From NCBI GenBank assembly GCA_003153575.1, contig PLZW01000007.1, positions 1 to 56,364 on the forward strand: a stretch of DNA of 56,364 nt, given 5' to 3'. A program made the position numbers and the translations under genes. A model generated the notes under the pieces. That model was not told where the DNA came from. It searched no databases and was given only the letters and a program-made list of their open reading frames with translations. This DNA comes from Acidimicrobiaceae bacterium. Lineage in GTDB: Bacteria; Actinomycetota; Acidimicrobiia; Acidimicrobiales; RAAP-2. Of this stretch, positions 18,369 through 28,829 are shown piece after piece; positions within the stretch are counted from its first letter, which is position 1, and each line of letters opens with the position of its first letter.

Positions 18369-19673
18369 TCATGGCCCGATCGGACCGTCCCCGTCGCCGG
18401 GAGCCGGGACGGACTCCTCGCTGACGATGATGCGGGGCCCGGAGCCCCACGACAGGTAGCGCCACGACCAGTTGATGACGACCACGATCTTGTTGCGGAA
18501 CCCGATCAGGTACACGAGGTGCAGGCCGAGCCAGGCCAGCCACCCCAGTGTGCCCCGGACCACCCGGCCACTGCGGAACTGGGTGATGGCCGCCCGCCGC
18601 CCGATGGTGGCCATGATCCCCTTGTCCTTGTAGGCGAACGGCGCCGTCGGCCGGCCGTCCAGCTTGGCCAGGATCTGGCGCGCCGCGTGGCGGCCCGACT
18701 GGATGGCGACTTGGGCCACCTGGGGGCAGAGGTTGTCGGCGTCGGGACCGGGCCCGCCCCACAGCACAGCGGCGGCGTCCCCGACCCCGTAGACGTCGTC
18801 CCGGCCCGGGACGGACAGATCGGGCCCGACGAGCAACCGGCCGTTCGACCCGGTCGGCGCGTCGATCTCGCTGGCCACGGTGTGCTCGACGGAGACGCCG
18901 CCGGCCCAGACGACCGTACGGGTCGGGATGACCGTCCCGTCCTCGAGCTCGACGGCGTCGTCCCGCACCGCCTTGACGAGGTGGCCCAGCCGGAGCTCGA
19001 TCCCCCGGTTGGCAAGGGTGGTGGCCGCGTACTCGGCCGCCGACGGGCGGAACGGGGTGAGGAGCCGGTCGAGCGCGTCGACCAGGATGATCTGCCCCGA
19101 CGAGCGCGGGAAGCGGAAACCGTCGTGCTTGACGGCCACGTCGAGCAGCTCGGCCAAAGCGCCGGCCACCTCCACCCCGGTAGGGCCGCCGCCGACGACC
19201 ACGAAGGTCAGGGCCCCGCGCGCGGCCGCCCCGTCGGGATGGGCGTCGACGTCCTCCAGCCGGCGCAGGATGTGGTCGCGCAGGCGGCGGGCGTCGGTGA
19301 GGGTGTAGAGGGGGAAGCTGTACTCCGACGCCCCCGGGATGCCGAAGAACTTGGCCGTCGCCCCGCTGGCCACCATGAGCGAGTCGAAGGGGAGCGGGCG
19401 GTTGTCGGCCAGGAGCACCTCCCGGCTGTCCCAGTCGACACCGGTGACCGTCGCCATCCGGAAGCTCACGTTGTCAGCCTTCCCGAAGATCACCCGGATC
19501 GGATAGGCCACGTCACCCGACTCCAGGCCGGCGGTGGCCACCTCGTAGAGGAGGGGCTGGAACGTGTGGAAGTTGCGCTGGTCGACGACGGTGACCTCGA
19601 CGCCCTTGCCGATGAGGGCCCGGGCCGCCGACAGGCCGCCGAATCCGGCTCCCACCACCACGACCCGGTGCAT
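18369..19673 (-). CDS. ndh: Type II NADH dehydrogenase (NDH-2)
   Basis: A 434-residue FAD enzyme with two dinucleotide-binding motifs: VVVVGAGFGGLSAAR at the N-terminus for FAD and FVVVGGGPTGVEVAGALAE (~160-180) for NADH. Further motifs are VYGVGDAAA and CPQVAQVAIQSGRHAAR, typical of NDH-2. The C-terminal part has a hydrophobic stretch (LGLHLVYLIGFRNK) followed by aromatic residues that would hold it on the inner membrane face. It passes electrons from NADH to quinone without pumping protons. It lies upstream of phoU on the same strand. Confidence 0.9.
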   Translation of the reverse strand: MHRVVVVGAGFGGLSAARALIGKGVEVTVVDQRNFHTFQPLLYEVATAGLESGDVAYPIRVIFGKADNVSFRMATVTGVDWDSREVLLADNRPLPFDSLMVASGATAKFFGIPGASEYSFPLYTLTDARRLRDHILRRLEDVDAHPDGAAARGALTFVVVGGGPTGVEVAGALAELLDVAVKHDGFRFPRSSGQIILVDALDRLLTPFRPSAAEYAATTLANRGIELRLGHLVKAVRDDAVELEDGTVIPTRTVVWAGGVSVEHTVASEIDAPTGSNGRLLVGPDLSVPGRDDVYGVGDAAAVLWGGPGPDADNLCPQVAQVAIQSGRHAARQILAKLDGRPTAPFAYKDKGIMATIGRRAAITQFRSGRVVRGTLGWLAWLGLHLVYLIGFRNKIVVVINWSWRYLSWGSGPRIIVSEESVPAPGDGDGPIGP

Positions 19674-19881
19674 CCGCCCATGGTGGCACAGGCCCCGCGG
19701 GCCCACCCGTCCGGCACCGTCGGCGTGGCCGCGTATCAGGCGCCGCCCCATGGTCCGCCAGTCCGTCACACCCCGTCGGTACCATCCGCAGGGCATCGTG
19801 CCGTCGCACCGCAAGCCGCGGTCGAGACACCTCCGCCCGCCCGGGGCGGGGGTCGATCCAGGCACGATGGGGAGACACGCG

Positions 19882-21216
19882 ATGCTCACCGGACTCCTGA
19901 TCGGACTGGTCATCGGCTGCACGCTCGGGCTGGCCGTCGGCCTGCTGGTCCGCTCGGGCCAGTCCGGCCGCTCCCGCACCACCCAGGCCCGACTCGAGGC
20001 CGAGCTGGACCAGACCCGCAGGACGGCCGAGGAGCGGTCGGCGTCGTTCGACGACGTCCGACGCCAGCTCACCGATGAGTTCGCCCGGCTGTCGTCCGAG
20101 GCCCTGCGTCAGAACGCCGACCAGTTCCTGGTGCTGGCCGACACCCGGATGGGGGAGACCCGCCTGGCCGCCGAGGGCGACCTGGCCAAACGCCAGGAGG
20201 AGATCGGCCGGCTCCTGGCCCCCATCGCCGAGCAACTCGGCCGCTACGACGAGGGCATGCAGAAACTCGAGCTCGAGCGGCAGCGGGCGTACACGGCCCT
20301 CACGGAGCAGATGAGCCATCTGGCCTCGTCCCACGACCGGCTGGAGCGCGAGACGCGCAACCTGGTCACCGCCCTGCGCAGCCCCCAGACGCGGGGGCGG
20401 TGGGGGGAGCTCCAGCTCCGGCGGGTGGTGGAGATGGCCGGCATGCTCGAGCGTTGCGACTTCTCCGAACAGGTCACCTCCGACGGCGACACCGGCCGGA
20501 TGCGGCCGGACATGGTGGTCCACCTGCCGGGAGGGAAGAACGTGGCCGTCGACGCCAAGGTCCCGATGCAGGCCTTCCTCGACGCCAACGAGGCCGACGA
20601 CGAGTCGGTGCGCCGGTCGCATCTGGCCAACCACGGGCGCCAGATGAAGGCCCATGTCGACGCCCTGTCCAAGAAGGAGTACTGGAAGCGTGTCGAGCCG
20701 TCACCCGAGTTCGTGGTGGCCTTCATCCCGGGCGACCCGCTGCTGACGGCGGCCCTCGAGCACGAGCCGGGCCTCATGGAGTACGCGGTGGCGAACCACG
20801 TGTTGCTGGCCACGCCCACATCGCTGATCGCACTCCTGCGGGCCGTCGCCTACGGCTGGCAGCAAGAGGCCCTCACCGAGAACGCCCGCCAGGTGCAGGT
20901 CCTGGGCGCCCAGCTCTACGAGCGCATCTCGGTCCTGGGCGACCACATGGCCGGGGTGGGCCGGAGCCTGACCGGCGCCGTGACCGCCTACAACAAGGCG
21001 GTCGGCTCGCTCGAGGGTCGGGTGCTGGTGACGGCCCGGCGTTTCGTCGAGATGGGCGTGGTGGGCGCCGGCGAGCGGGACCTGGCCCAGCCCGTCCCTG
21101 TGGACACGGCCACGCGCGCGCTGCAGGCGACCGAGCTGGTGGCCTCGGTAGCCAGTGGTCCCGAACTGGGCCCACTGCTCCCGACGGGCATCCTCGCCGA
21201 CATCCGCACCGACTGA
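19882..21216 (+). CDS. rmuC: DNA recombination protein RmuC
   Basis: A 444-residue protein with an N-terminal transmembrane helix (LLIGLVIGCTLGLAVGLLV), a coiled coil to ~residue 150, then the RmuC nuclease-like core with RGRWGELQLRRVVEMAGM, HLPGGKNVAVDAKVPM and FIPGDPLLTAALEHEP. The D-x-K in VDAKVP is the PD-(D/E)xK-type motif. RmuC limits DNA inversion and rearrangement. The ATG at 19882 is preferred over the in-frame ATG at 19867 because GGGGA sits at a suitable distance upstream. Confidence 0.92.
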   Translation: MLTGLLIGLVIGCTLGLAVGLLVRSGQSGRSRTTQARLEAELDQTRRTAEERSASFDDVRRQLTDEFARLSSEALRQNADQFLVLADTRMGETRLAAEGDLAKRQEEIGRLLAPIAEQLGRYDEGMQKLELERQRAYTALTEQMSHLASSHDRLERETRNLVTALRSPQTRGRWGELQLRRVVEMAGMLERCDFSEQVTSDGDTGRMRPDMVVHLPGGKNVAVDAKVPMQAFLDANEADDESVRRSHLANHGRQMKAHVDALSKKEYWKRVEPSPEFVVAFIPGDPLLTAALEHEPGLMEYAVANHVLLATPTSLIALLRAVAYGWQQEALTENARQVQVLGAQLYERISVLGDHMAGVGRSLTGAVTAYNKAVGSLEGRVLVTARRFVEMGVVGAGERDLAQPVPVDTATRALQATELVASVASGPELGPLLPTGILADIRTD

Positions 21217-21326
21217 CCGGCACGCGAGGCCGTCCCGGACCGGATGTGAGGGGATTCGTCCCTGGTCGGGCCCGAGTATTACGATCCTGTTGCGGTTCTC
21301 AGGGAATTCCAAGGTGAGGACGGTAG

Positions 21327-22634
<1,308 letters not shown>

Positions 22635-22684
22635 GGGGCACAGCGGTAGCCGACGTCGACGGGGTCCGCCCCCGGGGTCGGCAC

Positions 22685-22690
22685 TATCGT
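22685..22690 (+). promoter_or_regulatory. Candidate -10 (TATCGT) of a leaderless mRNA
   Basis: TATCGT ends 7 nt before the ATG at 22698 of the membrane-anchored unknown gene. Confidence 0.5.
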
Positions 22691-22697
22691 CCTCTCG

Positions 22698-23888
22698 ATG
22701 CCGAGATCCAGCCGCCGTCGCCGTCGCCCCCGTGGGCGCGGTGTCGGCCAGTCGGTCCTGATCGGCATCGCCATCGCCGTCACGGCGATCCTGGTGGCCG
22801 GCTCGCTGATCGCCGTCCACACCCAGTCCAACGGCTACCGGACGGCCACCACCACCGGCTACGCCGCCCTGGCCGACCGGGTGGCCCAGGAATCGACACG
22901 GACCGGCGCCCGACTCTCGGACCTGATGGCCGGGGCTCCCGCGCTGGCCAATGCTGCGTTCCCCCCCACGGCCCGCGGGATCCTGGAGCAGGGCCTCGAC
23001 GCTGCCGTCCTCGACACCGGGATCCAGGCCCGCCAGGCACAGAACCTGGCCTCCCCGTCGCCCGAGGGCGGCCTGTCCGGTCGATTCACCGACGTGATGG
23101 CCCTCCGGGCTTCGGCCACGGCGGCGCTGCGGTCGACCGTCGACCGACTGCTCGGGATGCAGCCCCTCCCCATCGCCGGGGGCCCGTCGACCACGACGCC
23201 GGGGGCGCCGGTCACACTCATCTCCCCCGGTCAGGCCGCCTCGGAGATGGCGGCCGAGGGCCGGTCCTTCGAACAGGCCGACGCCGACTTCCGCGCGCTG
23301 CGGGCCACGGCCGCCGTCCGGCACCTCCCGTTCCGGGTCCAGCCCTCGGTCTGGGTGCCGGCCCCGGTGGCGACGGCCCCGCTGGGCAGCGCGTCGCTCG
23401 GCGCCACAGCGGCCGCCCTCCATGTGTCAGCCGCGCTGGTGCCTTTCCACCACCTCGTCGTCACCACGGTCGGACTCAGCCCGCCGGCTGTGCCGGTCGG
23501 AGGCGTGGGATCGGTGTCGACGTCCTGCCAAGCGCCGGTGTCCACCGCCCCGGGCGCCACGCCTGCCGTGCTACCCCCGACCGCCAGCCTGACCGCCCTG
23601 GTCACCGTGACCAACTGCGGCACGGTGCCGGAGGCGGGTGTGACCGTGTCGGTCACCGTGGCCGTGGCCGACCCGGCCGGGACCGCGCCGCCGCCCGCCG
23701 GCTACCAGGGGGGGAAGGCGCATGGCGTGGTGTCGCTGGCCTCGGGCTCGTCGTCCGTGCCCGATCTGGCGCCCATTCCGGTGGCCTCCGGGCACCGCTA
23801 CACGGTGACGGTGGCCGTGTCGATCCCCCCCGGCCAGCTCGACGCCTCCGGATCGAGCCAACAGCTCCTGGTGACCGTCAGCGGCTGA
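22698..23888 (+). CDS. Membrane-anchored protein of unknown function
   Basis: A 396-residue protein: Arg-rich N-terminus, one transmembrane helix (~17-41, SVLIGIAIAVTAILVAGSLI), then an extracytoplasmic Ala/Thr/Pro-rich region. The C-terminal ~130 residues alternate short hydrophobic strands with VTVSVTVAVADP- and RYTVTVAVSIPPG-type segments, like an immunoglobulin or CARDB-like beta-sandwich. Two Cys (~276 and ~302) could form a disulfide. I do not recognise the family. Confidence 0.75.
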   Translation: MPRSSRRRRRPRGRGVGQSVLIGIAIAVTAILVAGSLIAVHTQSNGYRTATTTGYAALADRVAQESTRTGARLSDLMAGAPALANAAFPPTARGILEQGLDAAVLDTGIQARQAQNLASPSPEGGLSGRFTDVMALRASATAALRSTVDRLLGMQPLPIAGGPSTTTPGAPVTLISPGQAASEMAAEGRSFEQADADFRALRATAAVRHLPFRVQPSVWVPAPVATAPLGSASLGATAAALHVSAALVPFHHLVVTTVGLSPPAVPVGGVGSVSTSCQAPVSTAPGATPAVLPPTASLTALVTVTNCGTVPEAGVTVSVTVAVADPAGTAPPPAGYQGGKAHGVVSLASGSSSVPDLAPIPVASGHRYTVTVAVSIPPGQLDASGSSQQLLVTVSG

Positions 23889-23986
23889 ACGGGGCCACCG
23901 GCGGAGCCGCGTTGGTCAACAGCCGCGAGTGAGCATCTAGGATTGGCATTGACATCCGAGAGACGACCCAATGGGGGTAGAGGCGA

Positions 23987-25258
23987 GTGGCCGAGAGCAT
24001 CACGATCACCGATAACCGCAACGGGCAGTCACTCGAGATCCCCCTGGAGAACGGGGGAGTGTCGGCATCGGACTTCTCCAAGCTCCTGCCCGGGGTGTGG
24101 TTCTACGACCCGGGCCTGACGGCCACGGCGGCGTGCGAGAGTGCCGTCACCTTCCTCGACGGCGACGCCGGCATTCTCCGCTATCGGGGCTACCCGATCG
24201 AACAGCTGGCCGAGGACTCGACCTTCCTCGAAGTGGCCTACCTCCTCTTGAACGGCGAACTCCCCACCACCACCGAGTACGAGGTGTGGGAGAAGGAGGT
24301 CACCCTCCACACCTTCATCCACGAGAACGTACGCAAGCGCTTCCTCGAGGGCTTCCACTACGACGCCCACCCAATGGGCATGCTGGTATCGGCGGTAGCA
24401 GCCCTCTCCACCTTCTACCTGGACGCCAAGGACATCTTCGACCCCGAGTCCCGGGACAAGCAGATCATCCGGCTGATCGCCAAGATGCCCACCCTGGCCG
24501 CTGCCGCCCACCGCTTCAGCGTGGGCATGCCCTTCGTCTACCCCGACAACTCCCTCCCCTTCACCTCGAACTTCTTGTCGATGATGTGGAAGATCGCCGA
24601 GCCCCGCTTCGAGGCCGACCCGGTCCTCGCCCGGGCCCTCGACGTGCTGTTCATCCTCCACGCCGACCACGAGCAGAATTGCTCGACCACCGCCATGCGG
24701 GTGGTGGGCTCGTCGCACGCCGACCCCTACTCGGCCACGGCCGCCGCCGCCGCCGCCCTCTACGGCCCCCGCCACGGCGGCGCCAACGAGGCCGTCATCC
24801 GGATGCTGACCGACATCGGGTCCATCGACAACGTCGAGCCGTTCATCGAGTCGGTCAAGTCGGGCCAGGGCGGCCGGCTCCAGGGCTTCGGCCACCGGGT
24901 CTACAAGAACTACGACCCTCGGGCCACCATCATCAAGCGCACGGCCGACGACGTCTTCTCCATCACGGGGAAGAACCCGCTCCTCGACATCGCCCTCAAG
25001 CTCGAGGAGATCGCCCTGTCCGACGAGTACTTCACCTCGCGGAAGCTGTACCCGAACGTCGACTTCTACTCCGGACTCATCTACCAGGCGATGGGCTTCC
25101 CGCTCGAGATGTTCCCCGTGCTGTTCGCCATCCCCCGCACCGCCGGGTGGTTGGCCCACTGGCAGGAGATGCTCAACCAGGACTCGAAGATCGTCCGTCC
25201 CCGTCAGCTCTATGTGGGCACCGACGAACGGAACTACGTCCCCATCGCCCAGCGCTAG
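23987..25258 (+). CDS. gltA: Citrate synthase
   Basis: A 423-residue type II citrate synthase condensing oxaloacetate and acetyl-CoA. Diagnostic blocks are GILRYRGYPIEQLAE, the active-site His region LHADHEQNCSTTAMRVVGSS, GPRHGGANEAV and GFGHRVYKNYDPRA with the second catalytic His; an Asp follows in the C-terminal domain (PNVDFYSG). GTG start with AGAGG a few bases upstream. It is convergent with tesB and the two stop codons overlap by 4 bp (CTAG). Confidence 0.96.
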   Translation: MAESITITDNRNGQSLEIPLENGGVSASDFSKLLPGVWFYDPGLTATAACESAVTFLDGDAGILRYRGYPIEQLAEDSTFLEVAYLLLNGELPTTTEYEVWEKEVTLHTFIHENVRKRFLEGFHYDAHPMGMLVSAVAALSTFYLDAKDIFDPESRDKQIIRLIAKMPTLAAAAHRFSVGMPFVYPDNSLPFTSNFLSMMWKIAEPRFEADPVLARALDVLFILHADHEQNCSTTAMRVVGSSHADPYSATAAAAAALYGPRHGGANEAVIRMLTDIGSIDNVEPFIESVKSGQGGRLQGFGHRVYKNYDPRATIIKRTADDVFSITGKNPLLDIALKLEEIALSDEYFTSRKLYPNVDFYSGLIYQAMGFPLEMFPVLFAIPRTAGWLAHWQEMLNQDSKIVRPRQLYVGTDERNYVPIAQR

Positions 25259-26124
25259 ACCGGTTCGGGCTTCGCCACCTGTCGCATCAGGCCCTCCTGG
25301 ACCATGGAGATGGCCAGCGTCCCGTCCCGGGTGAACATGAAGCCCCGGGCCAGGCCGCGCGCCCCCGACGACGTCGGGCTCTCCATGTCGTAGAGGAGCC
25401 ACTCGTCGGCCCGCAGGGGCCGGTGGAACCACATGCAGTGGTCGAGGCTGGCCCCCATGAACGTGGAGTCGTCCCACCCCACGGCGTGGGGGGCGAGCAT
25501 GGTGTCGAACAGGTTCATATCCGACGCGTAGGCGGCGATGCAGTTGTGGAGCAGCTGGTCGTCGGGCAGGGCGCCGTCGGCCCGCAGCCACAACTGTTGG
25601 CGGGGCTCCTGGACGGCCCGGTTCATCCAGGGCAGGTCGCCGATGTGGCGCTGGTCGATGGGGTGGGGCCGGTCGAACCAGTCGCCGATCTTGTTCCGGT
25701 AGGGCTCGAGCCGCTCGTGCATGGTGGGCAGCGACTCGGGGTCGGGCACCTCGGGCATCGGGATCTGGAACTCCAGGCCCGGCTCGTCGACATGGAACGA
25801 CGCCGACATGTGGAAGATGGCCCGGCCGTGCTGGATGGCCACCACCCGCCGGGTGGTGAAGCTGCGCCCGTCGCGGATGCGGTCGACCTCGTACAGCACC
25901 GGCACGTTGGGATCGCCGGGGCGGAGGAAGTAGGCGTGCAGCGAGTGGGGCCGCCCGACCTCGACCGTGCGCCCGGCCGCCATCAGCGACTGGGCCGCCA
26001 CCTGGCCCCCGAAGATGCGCTGGCGTTCCTCCTTGAGATTGGCGCCCCGGAAGATGTTGACTTCGATGGGCTCGAGGTCGAGTAGGTCCACCAGGAGATC
26101 GAGTGCGTCGCTCACGGCCCTCAT
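25255..26124 (-). CDS. tesB: Acyl-CoA thioesterase II (TesB)
   Basis: A 289-residue double-hotdog thioesterase. N-terminal hotdog: RIFGGQVAAQSLMAAGRTV, HSLHAYFLRPGD, RDGRSFTTRRVVAIQHG. C-terminal hotdog: ASLDHCMWFHRPLRADEWLLYD and the terminal ARGFMFTRDGTLAISMVQEG. It hydrolyses medium/long acyl-CoA. The length equals that of the family. The frame is open further upstream, but the ATG at 26124 gives the expected N-terminus. Confidence 0.93.
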   Translation of the reverse strand: MRAVSDALDLLVDLLDLEPIEVNIFRGANLKEERQRIFGGQVAAQSLMAAGRTVEVGRPHSLHAYFLRPGDPNVPVLYEVDRIRDGRSFTTRRVVAIQHGRAIFHMSASFHVDEPGLEFQIPMPEVPDPESLPTMHERLEPYRNKIGDWFDRPHPIDQRHIGDLPWMNRAVQEPRQQLWLRADGALPDDQLLHNCIAAYASDMNLFDTMLAPHAVGWDDSTFMGASLDHCMWFHRPLRADEWLLYDMESPTSSGARGLARGFMFTRDGTLAISMVQEGLMRQVAKPEPV

Positions 26125-26223
26125 CCTGTCAGGTCGCACAGGCCCTCCGGACGCCCTGTTGAGGGCGCGGCACGGCGGCACTCGAGGCGCGCCGAGGGCC
26201 CGACGCAGTTCCGGGTCCCCCGC

Positions 26224-26229
26224 TACGGT
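26224..26229 (+). promoter_or_regulatory. Candidate -10 (TACGGT) of leaderless GH1 mRNA
   Basis: TACGGT ends 7 nt before the GTG at 26237. Confidence 0.5.
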
Positions 26230-26236
26230 GGGCGCC

Positions 26237-27409
26237 GTGCCAGCCATCTCCTTTCCCGACGGGTTCCTCTGGGGGACCGCCACCGCCGCCCACCAGATCG
26301 AGGGAGGCAACGTCAACAACGACTGGTGGGTCATGGAGCACGACCCGGCTTCAGGCTGCGTGGACGTCAGCGGCGATGCCTGCGACTCCTTCAATCGGTA
26401 CCCCGACGACATCGCATTCGTGGCCGGTCTCGGACTCGGCGCGTACCGTTTCTCGATCGAGTGGAGCCGCATCGAGCCCGAGGAGGGGGAGTTCTCCACG
26501 GTCGCCCTCGACCACTACCGGCGGATGGCCGCCACCTGTCATGAACACGGCATCCTGCCGGTGGTCACGTTCCACCACTTCACCCACCCCCGCTGGCTGG
26601 CCGACGCCGGCACGTGGGAGGCGCCCCACGCGCCCGACCGGTTCGCCCGCCTCTGCGAGAAGGTCACCGCCCACATGGGCGACCTGATCGGCGTGGCCTG
26701 CACCCTCAACGAGCCGAACGTGGTGGCCACCATGGGTTGGCGCCACGGGCTGTTCCCACCCCGGGTGCGCGACCGCACCCGCCGCGACGCCGTCAACGCA
26801 GCTATGGTGTCGGCCCACCGCAAGGCGGTCGAGGCCATCCGATCGGGACCGGGTGACTTCCCGGTGGGCATGACGGTGTCGATGACGGACTTCCAGCTCG
26901 AGCCGGGCGGCGAGGCGTGGATCGAGCGTCTGCGCAAGCCCAACGAGGATGTCTTCTTGGAGGCCACGGGGGGCGACGATTTCGTCGGCGTCCAGACCTA
27001 TACCCGGATGCGGGTCGGCCCCGACGGGTCGATGGGCTCCGCGGACGGCGTGCCGACCACGCAGATGGGGTACGAGGTGTGGCCCGAGGCCCTGGGAGCG
27101 ACCATCCGTCGGGCCACCGACGTGACCGGCGGCCTGCCGGTCTACGTCACCGAGAACGGGATCGGGACCGACGACGACCCCCTCCGGATCGAGTACGTGA
27201 CCCGGGCCCTGGCCGGTGTGCGCCAGTGCCTCGACGACGGCATCGACGTCCGGGGGTACTTCTACTGGAGCCTCCTCGACAACTTCGAGTGGGTCCTCGG
27301 GTACGGTCCGACCTTCGGCCTGGTGGCCGTCGACCGGGCGACCTTCGAGCGCACGGCCAAGGCCAGCGCCGCCTTCTTCGGGACCGTGGCCCGGGCCAAC
27401 GGCCTCTGA
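26237..27409 (+). CDS. Glycoside hydrolase family 1 (beta-glucosidase-like)
   Basis: A 390-residue GH1 barrel. N-terminal FPDGFLWGTATAAHQIEG and YRFSIEWSRIEPEEG are family signatures; the acid/base Glu is E159 in TLNEPN, the nucleophile E306 in YVTENGIG; YFYWSLLDNFEW is near the C-terminus. It is shorter than the ~450 residues common in GH1, the missing length being in loops between ~200 and 300. No signal peptide, so it is cytoplasmic. The sugar specificity is not evident. The GTG start is fixed by the signature and a TACGGT box 7 nt upstream. Confidence 0.9.
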   Translation: MPAISFPDGFLWGTATAAHQIEGGNVNNDWWVMEHDPASGCVDVSGDACDSFNRYPDDIAFVAGLGLGAYRFSIEWSRIEPEEGEFSTVALDHYRRMAATCHEHGILPVVTFHHFTHPRWLADAGTWEAPHAPDRFARLCEKVTAHMGDLIGVACTLNEPNVVATMGWRHGLFPPRVRDRTRRDAVNAAMVSAHRKAVEAIRSGPGDFPVGMTVSMTDFQLEPGGEAWIERLRKPNEDVFLEATGGDDFVGVQTYTRMRVGPDGSMGSADGVPTTQMGYEVWPEALGATIRRATDVTGGLPVYVTENGIGTDDDPLRIEYVTRALAGVRQCLDDGIDVRGYFYWSLLDNFEWVLGYGPTFGLVAVDRATFERTAKASAAFFGTVARANGL

Positions 27410-27486
27410 TAGCGGGCCGATGATGCCCTCCTGGACCGCCTGCACCTGGTCACGGGACCGCCCCATTGTTACGGATGCGTGACGAC

Positions 27487-27492
27487 TAACAT
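27487..27492 (+). promoter_or_regulatory. Candidate -10 (TAACAT) of leaderless gtrA-type mRNA
   Basis: TAACAT ends 7 nt before the ATG at 27500; TTGTTA at 27466-27471 could be a -35 with a 15-nt spacer. Confidence 0.5.
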
Positions 27493-27499
27493 GGCCCCG

Positions 27500-28018
27500 A
27501 TGTCGACCACCGCCGAAGGTTCCACCCTGCCGGAGCGGATCCTCCATCTGTGGGAGAAGCGGGAAACGCCCGAGGCGCAACACCTCTTCAAGTACACGAT
27601 GGTGTCCGTCGTCTCGACCGCCGTCTCGTTCGGAGTGCTGGGCCTGGTGTTCGGGGTGTTCAAGCTGTGGGGCGAGGTGGCGAGCACCGTCTTCGCCAAT
27701 GTGGTGGCCACCGTCCCCTCCTACTACCTGAACCGGAAGTGGGTCTGGGGCAAGGGCGGGCGCTCCCACCTCACCAAGGAGATCATCCCGTTCTGGTCCC
27801 TGTCGGCCGTGGGGATCTTCGTGTCGATCTTCGGCGCGGCGGCAGCCAAGCACTTCGGCCAGGTCCACCACCTCAGCCACTTCGACCAGACGGTCATCGT
27901 GCTGCTGGCCAACCTGGTGTCCTTCGGGATCTTCTGGGTGCTCAAGTTCCTTATCTTCAACCGGATCTTCCACGTCCATCCGCTCGAGGAGCTCGACGAG
28001 CTCGTCGAGGCCGCCTGA
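27500..28018 (+). CDS. GtrA family membrane protein
   Basis: A 172-residue protein with four predicted transmembrane helices, starting from FKYTMVSVVSTAVSFGVLGLV, with the GtrA signature at VVATVPSYYLNRKWVWG (Asn-Arg followed by aromatic residues). GtrA proteins move or present polyprenyl-linked sugars for cell-surface polysaccharides. ATG 27500 is preferred over ATG 27491 because of the upstream TAACAT box. The next gene follows after 25 bp. Confidence 0.88.
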   Translation: MSTTAEGSTLPERILHLWEKRETPEAQHLFKYTMVSVVSTAVSFGVLGLVFGVFKLWGEVASTVFANVVATVPSYYLNRKWVWGKGGRSHLTKEIIPFWSLSAVGIFVSIFGAAAAKHFGQVHHLSHFDQTVIVLLANLVSFGIFWVLKFLIFNRIFHVHPLEELDELVEAA

Positions 28019-28043
28019 TCTCGGCAGGGCCGGCACCGTGTTG

Positions 28044-28829
28044 ATGGCCACCGCCACACCCACCGGGGCGTTGGTGGTGGCGACCGCGGTGTTCCTGGCC
28101 AGCGCCGTCGAGATGGTGGAGGCACTGACCATCGTGCTCGCTGTCGGCTTCACCCGCGGGTGGCGGTCGGCCTTCGAGGGTGTTGCCGTGGCGCTGCTGG
28201 TCCTGGCCGGACTGGTGGTGGCGCTGGGTCCGGCACTGGTCCACTACGTGCCGCTGTCGGTGCTCCGACTGGTGGTCGGCACTCTGCTGCTGATCTTCGG
28301 CCTGCAGTGGTTGCGCAAGGCCATCCTCCGATCCGCCGGACTCAAGGCCAAACACGACGAGGACGCAATCTTCGCCGAGCACGTGGCCGAGCTGTCCGAG
28401 GCCCCTCCGTCCAAGGGCCGGGACGCCACCGCCTTCACCGTGGCCTTCAAGGGGGTTTTCCTGGAGGGTCTCGAGGTGGTGGTCATCGTCATCACGCTGG
28501 GCACCACGTCCCACCGGTTGGGCCTGGCCGCCGCGGCCGCCGGGGCCGCCGCCCTGGTGGTCCTCATCGTCGGACTGATCGTCCACCGCCAGCTTTCCGC
28601 CGTGCCGGAGAACGCCATGAAGATGGGTGTCGGCCTGATGCTGGTCAGCTTCGGCACGTTCTGGTCGGCCGAGGGCGTGCACGTCAACTGGCCCGGTTCC
28701 GAGCTGGCCATTCCGGTCCTGGTCGCCTTCTACGGACTGGTGGCCTGGCTGCTCGTCGCCGCCTTGCGACGCGACTTCGCAGTCGAAGCCGGTGCCTTGC
28801 CGGTATCCGGGGAGCCCCTCCATGGCTGA
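28044..28829 (+). CDS. COG4280-like multi-pass membrane protein, possible cation permease
   Basis: A 261-residue protein of about 6-7 hydrophobic helices. Two internal helices each carry an E-x-x-E motif: E23/E26 in FLASAVEMVEALTIV and E141/E144 in FLEGLEVVVIVITLG. The second resembles the REGLE motif of FTR1 iron permeases, and the duplicated acidic motif recalls LysE/UPF0016-type exporters. A charged cytoplasmic loop (~100-127) separates the halves. Metal or small-molecule transport is inferred, not shown. GTG 28038 is an alternative start. The small downstream gene overlaps its end by 8 nt. Confidence 0.7.
   Translation: MATATPTGALVVATAVFLASAVEMVEALTIVLAVGFTRGWRSAFEGVAVALLVLAGLVVALGPALVHYVPLSVLRLVVGTLLLIFGLQWLRKAILRSAGLKAKHDEDAIFAEHVAELSEAPPSKGRDATAFTVAFKGVFLEGLEVVVIVITLGTTSHRLGLAAAAAGAAALVVLIVGLIVHRQLSAVPENAMKMGVGLMLVSFGTFWSAEGVHVNWPGSELAIPVLVAFYGLVAWLLVAALRRDFAVEAGALPVSGEPLHG

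Noticed and set aside
23949-23954. TTGACA upstream of citrate synthase, a consensus -35
   Set aside because: No TANNNT lies 16-19 nt downstream; the nearest AT-containing hexamers are at the wrong distance.
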